The notes below the pieces were generated by a model. It saw nothing but the letters and a program-made list of their open reading frames with translations, had not been told where the DNA came from and searched no databases. Position numbers and translations under genes: made by a program. Positions 20,193 to 29,499 of a DNA stretch of 49,988 nucleotides are shown here, piece by piece. Within the stretch, counting starts at the first letter, position 1; each line of letters opens with the position of its first letter. The stretch is from Chara braunii (lineage: Eukaryota > Streptophyta > Charophyceae > Charales > Characeae). The stretch covers positions 1,275,929 through 1,325,916 of the forward strand of contig BFEA01000123.1 in NCBI GenBank assembly GCA_003427395.1. Reading direction: 5' to 3'.

Positions 20193-21803
20193 TTGGGACA
20201 CGACCGCATGACTAAAGCAACATTCAAATCATTGATTCAACAAAAAGTCAGACCTCTAATGAGGGAGCTTACCCACCTTTTTGCTTTGAACGCCCCCCTG
20301 ACCACAGAGACAGCTGATTTGTGCACATACGCAATGGAATGCTTTAGAGACATTGTCTCTACTAGAAGGCCGTATGACTCCTTTGACACCAATTTGGCAG
20401 ACACGCACCACTATTGGGACTACACAACAAGGCAGATATCCCAAAATCAGAGTCAGACCCTTAACGAGGCTATTACGGTTGAAGAAGTCACACGGGCGGC
20501 AAGACAAATGGCTAAGGGCAAGTGCTCTGGCCCTGACGACCTTCCTATAGAGTTCTTTCTAGCGGCTTAGGACTCCTTTGCGCAGTTTTTTTGCGATATT
20601 TATAATGAGATGCTAAGGACAGACACCCTATGGAAACGACTGCTAAATGGCATGATATCCTTGCTATATACAAAGGGGGACAAGCAGGAAATCCGCAATT
20701 GGTGTGCCATGTCTGTTTTGAATGCGTCATACAAACTGTTAGCAAAGATCCTCACTCTCAGGGTGGATGAAGTCCTCCCGGAGGTGGTCAGGATTGAACA
20801 AGGGGCATTTGTTAAGGGGCATACGATATTTGATAACATACTCTCCACAGTACAAGCACTATAAATAATTGGAAGAAAAAAAAGGGAAGCGGAAATCCTC
20901 ATGTTGGACATGGAAAAAGCCTATGACAAAGCAGGTTGGGCTTTCCTGAACACATCTTTAGTTCGCATGGGGTTTGGTAAGTGCTTTCCGATATGGGTCA
21001 AGGCTATGTACTCCAAAGCGACGGCTTAAATCCTAGTAAACGGGCTGCAATCAGAAAAATTCATGCTATCTTGCTCTCTGAGGCAAGGGTGCCCGTTAGC
21101 CCCTCTCATTTTCGTCCTTCAACTGGAGGTACTGGTAGCGAATATTAGGACAAACGCTCATATCTCAGGTGACAATCGCTTGTGAAAACTCAGTAGCAAG
21201 CTTCTCGTAGTTCCGTAGGGTTTTAGACGTATGTTTCTTTCTATCAAAAACCTTAATAAACTATGACAAGTCGATGTTTTTCCTCCCCCCCCCTTCGAGA
21301 TATGTGTGGATTGGGATCTTCGTCAGATCCCGGCAAATTCTTCTGACAGATTTTTGAGTCTACAAATCTCATTTTCGGACTGTGCCAAAATATAGGATAA
21401 TTTGTTGATGGACAAGGTGGTAGCATGGATTGCTGGTTGGGAATGGCGCACCCATCTCTCTCTATTTGGGAGAGCCCTTGTCCTCTCTACAACAGTTTTC
21501 TCGCTCCTATGGTTCCCATTAACCATTCATGCGCTTGGAGATACATCCTACAAGAAGATCAAGGTAGCGGGAGCAAGATATGTGTGGAAGCCAGCTGCAT
21601 CAGAGGACCGGTGCTTGCTATCAAAAGTGGCATGGGAAGCAGTGGCAACACCGAGGAAGCAAGGGGGACTGGGAATCCTGGACCCCCTGCAGCAGAATGT
21701 GGCCCTCCTGGCTAAATGGCCTATCAAAGCAATGACAGAGTCTGGGGACAAGATCTGGAGGATGCTGGCAGAGTATATCCTGTGGACAGAATGGGACCTA
21801 TAG
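20193..21803 (+). pseudogene. LINE A ORF2, reverse transcriptase domain lacking the FADD box
   Basis: One frame runs from 20193 to 21185 with in-frame stops at 20568, 20862 and 21027. It carries KGKCSGPDDLPIEFF, LLYTKGDKQEIRNWCAMSVL, LDMEKAYDKAGW (first catalytic Asp at 20907) and LRQGCPLAPLIF. Thereafter the expected FADD segment is absent. About 215 bases of unalignable sequence follow, and the thumb region resumes at 21402 (LLMDKVVAWIAGW, FGRALVLSTTVFS, GGLGILDP) to 21803. Loss of the second catalytic pair means the enzyme is dead irrespective of the stops. Confidence 0.82.
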
Positions 21804-22495
21804 GACCACTCCAAAGTGTGGTTGTGCTTTCTGTTACCGGGCTTCAACAAACGCCGACCTCAATTAAGGATCTGGAAGAATATTATTGGTGCGTGGAGTA
21901 AACTCAAACCTACCAAGAGCTCCCCACCTGTGACAAAGGAAGAAATTTTGAACCAAGTGCTTTTTGAAAACCTGCTCATCCTCCGTCAAGATGGGAGATA
22001 CTTTGCGGTTATGGAAGGAACAGGTAATTTTGGCTCGAGCTGGATAAAGAGAGGAGTGTTGCTGCTCAGGGACATTTGGGATGAGCCACACTCTAGATTC
22101 TTGGACAACACTCAATCAGGAGGGTGCTCCCTAGACTTCGTAATGTTGTTGTCAACTACGTAGAGCTTCAAAAGGTCATCCCAGCCTCATGGATCAGAAC
22201 TTTGCAACCAGAAGCGGAACATGCGGCAGGGACCTGGCTCAGGAACGAGGATCATCCCAACCAAGTACTGCAGGTCTTGGGCCCGAACTTGGTCTCGGGT
22301 CTCAGGGCCGAGAGATGGAAACTTTCAGCTCAGGGATAGAACTTTGGCCAGTTGATTCTGGTGGGCGCCAACGGCCAAGGCGACCTCACGAGGGATATGC
22401 AAGAAGTCTGTGTCCACACCCAAACAGCCAGACAAGGTAAACGATCAGCAATACTTCTAGGGTAGGCGACCTCGTTCAGAGTTGAACCCCAACTG
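21804..22495 (+). pseudogene. LINE A ORF2 linker remnants
   Basis: Short frames (for example 21816-22163, with LRIWKNIIGAWSKLKP and GVLLLRDIWDEPH) resemble the region between RT thumb and zinc domain seen in LINE B (SRVGDLWDIEARC near 34060). They are in alternating phases and clearly decayed. Confidence 0.5.
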
Positions 22496-23350
22496 ATGGT
22501 ATGGGAATGTCCGATAGATCAGGGCAAATACGTGCCCCTCTACCAATACCGCCCTAAAATAGGAGTACAGTTGCAACATGAGAGAGTGAAGAAAAAAACA
22601 CTGTCGCTGGCTTTAGGACGGTCAGAGGATCAACAGGTAACAGGATACACAGAGCAAGGCCTACGTAAGTTGTGGCACGCGCTAATGAAATTCCCCATTC
22701 AAAAACAAGCCAGCATAATGTGGCTGCAATCTTTAATGGTTACAGCAACAGCTATGTGGTTTTCGGGTAGAGGAATGGAAGTCTCCTCACAATGCCTACG
22801 ATGTAACTGGGGTTGGAAAAATGCGACCCACCTCTGGCTCTGCTGTCCATTGGTGGATGAACTACTGATGTGGTGGAAGAGACATTGAGATTTAATAGTT
22901 GCACATACCTGTGAGTGGACGGACCAATGGATGCTCACTGGACTTTTACCTAGTAACTTGCCTTACTCCTCCGACTGGGACTACGTGGCTCTTTGCTACA
23001 GGGCCGTGATAATGGAAGTTATATGGACAGCCAGGAACGCAAGGGTCTTCAAAAGCGAAGACTTGCCCCAAGTCCAACAGCAGAAGTTGATCAAACAAGG
23101 AATATTAAGGGTAGTAGTTCAAGCAGATTGGCACACGAAAAATATTATATGGTTCCAAGGAACCTGGGCGTGCAAGAACAGACTAGCAACAATACTGAAG
23201 GTCAATTTTCGCTCTGTTCCTGGCTGTCTGATTCGCATGACTAAGCCAGTTAATTTAGATAGTACCTCAGGTGCAATAAATTGGATCAGTAGAAATCAGG
23301 GGTTCCTTTGGATTACCTGCCGCTTGTTTATTAGGCAGAGTCAGGTTTGA
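22496..23350 (+). pseudogene. LINE A ORF2 C-terminus with zf-RVT-like motif
   Basis: Residues LRKLWHALMKFPIQKQASIMWL precede CLRCNWGWKNATHLWLCCP, which keeps the C-x2-C and H-x3-C pattern of the zinc-binding reverse-transcriptase C-terminal motif of plant LINEs. After a stop at 22886 a second frame (22931-23350) holds AVIMEVIWTARNARVF, the usual alpha-helical end. The domain's exact role is unclear, but it is thought to bind nucleic acid. Confidence 0.7.
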
Positions 23351-23517
23351 CAGAGAAGGGCAGGTTTTGCCCAACTGAAGGTTTACAGGGTCCATAGACT
23401 ACTATAGGCTAAAGGATAAGAGAGTTATTGTTATATCTTAGTCCAGCCACATTTTACTGTGCTTCAAGGTCTTTTTGAGGAGTTTACTTTTTGTCGAAGT
23501 TGAGTGGTCTTGGGATG

Positions 23518-23534
23518 CTGGACCCGGTTTCCAG
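23518..23534 (+). other. LINE A 3'-UTR stem-loop
   Basis: CTGGACCCGGTTTCCAG pairs CTGGA with TCCAG around a CCCGGTT loop, about 85 bases before the poly(A) tail. The same 17-mer occurs in the LINE B 3' UTR. Conserved 3' stem-loops are known RT-recognition signals in several LINEs. That role is inferred here. Confidence 0.55.
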
Positions 23535-23644
23535 GAGGATACCTTTTTTGGCAACACCGGGTAGAATTGTGAGGTCCCAGGCCTCGACCACTTTTTGAAA
23601 TATAAAGCAACAATTTTTCAAAAAAAAAAAAAAAAAAAAAAAGC

Positions 23645-24501
23645 AGAGAGAACAGGCTGCAAGAATTCTCATCCCACCCTGTCATAAGCCTTCTCCAGGT
23701 GTGATACCTGCTACAGCAGGTGGCGGATACCGACCAGGGGTCAGCCTGTGGCATCAGGACCGAGCTTCTTCGATGGGCCAGTCGTTGTGCCTTCCCTCCG
23801 GTCCCCTGCCCCTATGAACATCAGCAGTCTCTGCTATTTGCCACTCAGGGGGACCAATGTTCTATCTCGAGGTGGTGGCCCACTGGTGGGCGCCAAGCTT
23901 GCCCAGGAAGGTACATGAGGCCAATGGGAAGTGAACCCAAAACCTCCTTAATGTCACTTGCGTGCCTTACCGACTGAGCTAGGCCGCTGGATCCGTTGTT
24001 GTCACTAATTCAACCAACTGTTCCACCACCAACCATAACGTTGGGCAACATCTATGTCCCTTCCAAAAACCCTGTTTTCAAAGGTCAATGAGAGCCCGAA
24101 GAACTTTCTGCAAGCTGGTAGTCAAGATCTTTGTAAGAATCTTATAAAGTGTTGGCATGAGGGTTGGGGGGGGATTTTTTTTTGTGGGGGGGGGGGAGGG
24201 ATATAATTTTTTTTTCCTCTCAATTTCACCTCACACTTCCTGATATCAATGCTGACTCCCTTTTTTAAAACAAATGTGACTATCCCCTGCAATGTTGTAC
24301 AGCGAGTGAAGCCCCATTCCAAACAGCCTGGCAATTTTGTAGCAGTTCAGGGATTAAGTGAAACGAGAAGCAGCCAAAAAATTGTGCTGGCAAGCCATTC
24401 AAGCCTGGGGCTTTATGGCGTGCCAGGGACTTCTTTGTGAATCGTAGTTGTCTGGCTACCACGTATTGGTAATGTATGGGCCTTGCTCCACTACTCTTCA
24501 A
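23645..24501 (-). mobile_element. LINE relic E, reverse transcriptase fragment
   Basis: On the minus strand the RT N-terminal signature ARHKAPGLNGLPAQFF starts near 24430, followed by LQGIVTFVLKKG, then TLYKILTKILTTSLQKVLRA (about 24150-24090) and GFWKGH. After the inserted SINE the palm motif LEKAYDRVG appears at 23699-23673. Homopolymer runs (C, G, T) near 24170-24215 and several stops show decay. Its lower end abuts the LINE A poly(A). Confidence 0.7.
23700..23990 (-). mobile_element. tRNA-derived SINE nested in LINE relic E
   Basis: On the minus strand TAGCTCAGTCGGT (23982-23970) is a good A box and GGTTCACTTCC (23937-23927) a good B box at tRNA spacing. The body runs to about 23700, where LINE coding sequence (LEKAYDRV) resumes. 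No A-tail is evident at its lower end. The tRNA part does not fold with a paired acceptor, so it is a SINE head and not a tRNA gene. Confidence 0.65.
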
Positions 24502-24672
24502 ATGTGCAAAATGAGACTGAATCCTCCCCTAGAACATGGGAATATACATTGCCAATTTTTCTAACTTTTTGTGGAGAATAGTGGACCGAGGCGCTGTGTA
24601 TAGTAGCCCCGCACTCTCTTTTTTTCCCTTCAAATTTGGTCCGCGTGCGAGGCGGGAATGCTTTACACAAAT

Positions 24673-24740
24673 GGGCATATAGCTCAGTCGCTACATTCAA
24701 TGAACTGTTGAAATACACAACAAAAGTTGGAATCCAGCTG
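24673..24740 (+). repeat. tRNA-like relic
   Basis: TAGCTCAGTCG at 24680-24690 and GTTGGAATCC at 24726-24735 stand at the spacing of pol III A and B boxes. The acceptor arms do not pair. Probably an old SINE head. Confidence 0.35.
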
Positions 24741-25179
24741 GAAGGAGACGGAAGGACGGGAGCTGTGGCGGTTTGAAGATGGGGGTCCGAGTGTTTGTTG
24801 GGTGAAGACCTGTCGCAAGGAAGGCTACGCAATCAGTCTATTCACCGCTGTCGGAAGCGAGTGCACCTGAGCGTCCGAGCTGGAGTCTTCTGCGGAAGAA
24901 TCGACGTTGGAGTTCTACACAAGCTGTAGAGGTTCGACTCAGGGCCTGCTTCCCCTTGGGGCCCCGCACTTGAACACCGGTGCAGTGAGGGGTGCAGGCG
25001 TCGAGTCAAACCTGCATTAAGGGACGAAACGAGGGAGATCCAGCAATAACAACTGGAGTAACAACGGTTCTCAGGTGCGTTTCTCTTACAAATGGGTTCG
25101 GAACTCTCTCACCCTTCTCCTCCCGCTATGGTTTAAAATCATCTTGAGTAGTGGATTATATCACAGGGAGAGAGAGAGT
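24741..25179. other. Unassigned stretch, no gene recognised
   Basis: No frame with recognisable motifs and no evident repeat. Composition becomes purine-rich toward 25160. Confidence 0.4.
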
Positions 25180-25576
25180 TCGGAATCGAAAATGAAGAGG
25201 GAGAGGGAGAAAGGGAGAGGGACTAGGGGTGCAAAGGAGTGAAGGAAGGAGGAGGAGAAGGGGAGGGAGGGAGAGAGTGAAAGGCGAAGGAAGTGAGCGA
25301 GGGAGAGAACGAGGGAGAGAACGAGCGAGGAAAAGAAAGAGAAAAAGAATGTATGAGTATGAGAGAGTGAATGGATGACGGTCCCATCCTAGGAGTTGAG
25401 AGACAGAGAACGAAGTGAGAGAGAAAGGAAGAAAAGATAAGAAGAGGGTGAGGGAGTGGAGTGCATGAGCAGGAGAGAGTGAATGGATAACGGACCCACC
25501 TTAGGAGTGGAGAGACAGAGAACGAAGTGAGAGAGAAAGGAAGAGAAGATAAGAAGAGAGTGAGGGAGTAGGTGAA
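25180..25576. repeat. Purine-rich repeat with a 112-bp tandem duplication
   Basis: GAGAGAGTGAATGGAT starts at 25361 and again at 25473, each followed by the same ~95 bases (GAGACAGAGAACGAAGTGAG and onward). The upstream part is GGAGA/GAAAG low complexity. Minus-strand Ser/Leu/Pro-rich frames are artefacts. Confidence 0.85.
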
Positions 25577-25884
25577 GGTGCTCCCCGCGGTCTCGTCGGT
25601 TCCTAAGTTCATTGCCCCTACTCACCCTTCACCCTTCTGGTCCTCCTGCTCCCCCCATCCCCCTCGTCTCTCATTCCTGCTGTTTTACCAAGGATCGTTC
25701 CCCTCATCCAGGTCCGGTCATCTGACGCGATTTTCCCCCAAATCTCCCCGCCCCTTGCCCCGATCCCGTAAGTTCATTGCCCCGACTCACTTTCCACCTG
25801 TCCTCTCCCTCCTTCTGGTTCTCCTACTCCCCCCAACTCCCTCGTCTCTCATCCCCGTTGTTTTACCAAAGATACCTTCTGACG

Positions 25885-25922
25885 CTGTCTCTTATACACA
25901 TCTAGATGTGTATAAGAGACAG
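25885..25922. other. Nextera mate-pair junction adapter left in the assembly
   Basis: CTGTCTCTTATACACATCT is followed directly by its own reverse complement (19 + 19 bases). This is exactly the duplicated Tn5 mosaic end used as a mate-pair circularisation junction. Native sequence in the upstream tandem copy reads TCTGACGCGATTTTCC, whereas here TCTGACG runs into the adapter. Sequence left and right of it may come from distant genomic places. Confidence 0.97.
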
Positions 25923-26606
25923 GCGCCACCCCCCTCGGTTCCCCCCGCGCCTGTACCCCCAACCGCGTCGCCCTTGGCGCCCTCCCCTTTGCGATCGTCC
26001 CTCCCGCCCCCTAAATCTCTCCGCCCACCCTTATTCCCCCGATCCCGATTCTCTCCTCGTACCCCCCCGCTCCCCACGTCCTCATCCTTCTCCCCGATCC
26101 CGACGTTCTGCTCCCGATCCCGCTCCGCCACGTTACCCGATTTTCTCCTCCCACAGAGAGGAGTGCCCCGTTATCCCCGATCCCGACGTTCTATTCCCGA
26201 TCCCGATCCACCCCGTTACTTCCCCGATCCTGATCCACCCCGTTACTCCCCCGATCCTGATTTTCTCCTCCTACCCCTCGCTCCCCACGTCCTCATCGTA
26301 CTCCCCGATCCCGACATCCTGCCCCCGATCTCGCTCCGCCCCGTAACCCCCCCGATCCCGACTTTCTCCTCCTACAGCGAGGAGTGCCCTGTTATCTCCC
26401 CAATCCCGACTTCCTTCTCATCCCCCCCCCCATCCCCCACGTCCTCGACTTGCTCCTTCTACCCCTCCGATCCCGACATCCTGCCCCCTGAACACCGTTG
26501 TACCCTCTGCCATCGCCCTGCACGCCGTTTTAATCCCCGATCCCTATCATCTCCCCCTCCTTCCCCCTTCCTCCCCGCCTCCCCCCCTCCCGATGTCGAT
26601 CTGGGA

Positions 26607-27152
26607 NNNNNNNNNNNNNNNNNNNNNNNNNNNNNNNNNNNNNNNNNNNNNNNNNNNNNNNNNNNNNNNNNNNNNNNNNNNNNNNNNNNNNNNNNNNNNN
26701 NNNNNNNNNNNNNNNNNNNNNNNNNNNNNNNNNNNNNNNNNNNNNNNNNNNNNNNNNNNNNNNNNNNNNNNNNNNNNNNNNNNNNNNNNNNNNNNNNNNN
26801 NNNNNNNNNNNNNNNNNNNNNNNNNNNNNNNNNNNNNNNNNNNNNNNNNNNNNNNNNNNNNNNNNNNNNNNNNNNNNNNNNNNNNNNNNNNNNNNNNNNN
26901 NNNNNNNNNNNNNNNNNNNNNNNNNNNNNNNNNNNNNNNNNNNNNNNNNNNNNNNNNNNNNNNNNNNNNNNNNNNNNNNNNNNNNNNNNNNNNNNNNNNN
27001 NNNNNNNNNNNNNNNNNNNNNNNNNNNNNNNNNNNNNNNNNNNNNNNNNNNNNNNNNNNNNNNNNNNNNNNNNNNNNNNNNNNNNNNNNNNNNNNNNNNN
27101 NNNNNNNNNNNNNNNNNNNNNNNNNNNNNNNNNNNNNNNNNNNNNNNNNNNN
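26607..27152. other. Assembly gap (546 N)
   Basis: A run of N inside the pyrimidine-rich repeat. The length may be an estimate. Confidence 1.
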
Positions 27153-27389
27153 CTCCTGCTCTGCGATATTCTCTTCATCTTTCACCCCCGATAGTGTCAC
27201 CCGATCCCGATCTGAGAAAGTCCCCCTACCACCTTCGATCCCGATCTAGGGCCCTTCTACCATCTCCCCCCTCCCTCCCCCGATCTGGGGCACCCCTACC
27301 GACAAGCCAGCCCGGTCCTGATCTGGGACAGTCAACAGAAAAATTTCCCAGAATTATATATTCATTCTATAGTAAAACATTCTAAATTT

Positions 27390-27790
27390 CAAATTTTCAT
27401 TCCATCTTTAAAAATGTCATTCCAATTTTAAAATTTCCCGTCTTACTTTAGAACTTTCCTTCCAAGAATAGGGTATCCCTTCTTATTTGAACTGCATGCT
27501 AGAGATGGAATGAAAGTCTAGATGAGTTCATGAAATATTTTAATTGGACTGTCATTCTAAGTAAGGATTTTCAGTCATAAATAGGTTAATCCAATTTAAA
27601 TTAGAAGATATTTGTTGTAGTAGAATGAAAGTTTAATCAAAACATTTCATAAACTCGTCCAGACTTTCATTCCATCTTGAACAAATAGATGTAGTTGGAA
27701 GGGAAAGCTCATATTTGGACGGGAACTTGTCAAATAAAACTGAAATTTTAGAATTGGACAAACATTGGAATGATAATTTATAAATATGAA
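27390..27790. mobile_element. AT-rich imperfect fold-back element
   Basis: AGATGGAATGAAAGTCTAGA (from about 27494) continues GAGTTCATGAAATATTTTAA. The region near 27676-27632 carries nearly the same sequence on the other strand. Outer parts also pair loosely (CATTCCAA...AAAATTTC, CCCGTC, CTTTCCTTCCAA). The centre is near 27580. It encodes nothing and lies just upstream of LINE B. Confidence 0.6.
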
Positions 27791-27881
27791 GGATTTTTTT
27801 TTTATGGAATGTTTTTTCAACTTTCATTTCTCGTGGGAATTTTTCTGTTGGTGTGCATCCGTGTGGGAGAGCAGCTTCATC

Positions 27882-29221
27882 ATGGTTTATGGCAAGGGGA
27901 AGACCAAGCAACAACGAGTACACAAAAAACTTGATTCAATGTTGCTATACCGGGGGATTGCAAGGCAACTAGCTCACGACCAACTTAGAGGAGCCAGGCA
28001 GGAGGGAGGGAAAGAATAGAACCAACAGAACCAATCAATACTGGCTGAACAGACACAGGCTTCCCAAACCCATGAAGAACAACTGCAAGGATCATCCGCC
28101 TCAACTACACAAGGAGAAACCGGCGGATCATCGTCCGCATAGGATTCACACCAGTCATGGGCAGAAAAAGTGAGGGGCGTAATGCCCAAAGAATCAATCC
28201 TTATCCAGCGAGGGAACGAGGTAGCCAGAGGGGAAGTGAGGGAGGAGTGGCAAATCCCGCTGAGGAACTTGACAACAGCTGGAGCGTTCTTTTTATCCCG
28301 CCTGTTGACCCCCTCCGAAAAACAGGATAACCCATCAAGACGGGAAGACGACCACAATCCGAGCCCTTCCGGGAGAGGCAGTTAAAACAGTAGATGTCGT
28401 GTACATAAACACGCTAGTAACTGGGCATTTCACGACGATGCGGTCTTTAAGTCTACAAATGATAAGGTAGGTTGGATTAGGGAGCGACTAGCTGCATTTA
28501 AAGGCTCGTCTGAAAGTGCACGCAACCACTTTCTAATCCAACCCGCCTTTTCCACTGTCATCACGGTTATCTGCGTGTCTGTCTCCGACAAGAGAACAAT
28601 GGACAGTTGGCAATCTCTACGCTATGAGAGATCGGAGGTACGCATTCATCCCTGGCTCCCCCCCAAACCACAGCGGCTGGAGGAACGGAGGGAGCAAATG
28701 ATGAGAGAATCTTTTTGGGTCGAATTCCGCTATATACCAATTGAAATACAAGCTGCTTTTGTTCAGGATTTTGCACAGAAGTACGATGTGATTGACTTTA
28801 TTGATCCCCTGCCCCCTAATGTCGCCCGAAGAGATGACTATCTCATGCTTGCCATCAACCTGGCAGACGAGTACGTATTTTCAATTGATGATGTCATCCC
28901 CTTTCAGGTGGGAGGAAGGATTTATCGCATCCACACTGCCCACAAGCACCGGCCCTGGTGTTTCAAATGTCAGGCATACGGCCACTTGTACACAGAGACA
29001 GTCTGTGCCCGTCACCCTTCGCGCGCATCACAACCCACAGGGTGACTGAAAAAGGATCCTTTCGATGAAGCACGGTGGTGCACTGTCGACCCGGGGTATG
29101 AAGGGTGGGTATACATCGATGCACCGGGACAAAAAGAAGGAGAAGTGATTGGATGGTCATGGGAAGGACAAGGTGAGCCACGACAAGGCTCCCAACCTCC
29201 TACGACGTGGGCTCCCCCCTA
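27882..29221 (+). pseudogene. LINE B ORF1, N-terminal and CCHC part
   Basis: One frame runs from ATG 27882 (MVYGKGKTKQQRVHKK) to 29221 with in-frame stops at 28017, 28140, 28383 and 29043. It needs no frameshift. Blocks: SWAEKVRGVMPKESIL near 28160, KHASNWAFHDDA near 28410, FLIQPAFSTVITVI near 28530, then a DUF4283-like part (SFWVEFRYIPIEIQAAFV, FIDPLPPNVARRDDYLML). The knuckle CFKCQAYGHLYTETVC (C-x2-C-x4-H-x6-C) ends near 29010, and GYEGWVYIDAPGQ lies near 29100. Each block has a counterpart in LINE C. At least one stop looks like CGA to TGA decay. Confidence 0.8.
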
Positions 29222-29499
29222 AATCCTTGGAGTCCCACTTGGGGCAGACCCCCACAAAATCGAGATCTCGCGAAAAATGGGTGGAGGTGGGAAATGGGAG
29301 GCGAGTGCAGGAGCGCAGCGAGACGAACGAAATTGAGGGGGGTGGAGGTCAAAAAGAAAACCGCTTTAACCTTTTGGGCACTTAATTGGGCAGACCAAAC
29401 TTGGAAAAACAAATGGTAGGTTTTAAACCCGGACAAAAGGAAGACAACAAAGAAGCAAAAGGAGATCCAAGGACAATCCAAAATTACAAGGGAGAGTTG

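Larger units (their letters stand above)
16620..23642 (+). mobile_element. LINE A (plant L1-type), decayed, with poly(A) tail
   Basis: In order it holds ORF1 with a CCHC knuckle, endonuclease, RT, a zinc-binding C-terminus, a 3' UTR with a short stem-loop, and 23 A's at 23620-23642. Frames are broken throughout by stops and indels. The 5' limit is uncertain because decayed ORF1-like codons are readable from about 16620. Its tail directly abuts an opposite-strand LINE relic. Confidence 0.82.
25577..27330. repeat. Pyrimidine-rich CCCGATCCCGA-type repeat region
   Basis: C/T dominate one strand. A 165-bp duplication begins TAAGTTCATTGCCCC at 25604 and 25769. From about 26040 variants of CCCCGATCCCGA recur irregularly on both sides of the gap. 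The long plus-strand Pro/Ser-rich frame that appears to cross the gap is an artefact of composition and N's. Confidence 0.85.

Noticed and set aside
25572-27194. 540-residue Pro/Ser-rich frame across the gap
   Set aside because: It is composed of pyrimidine-rich repeats, an adapter and 546 N's. Not a gene.
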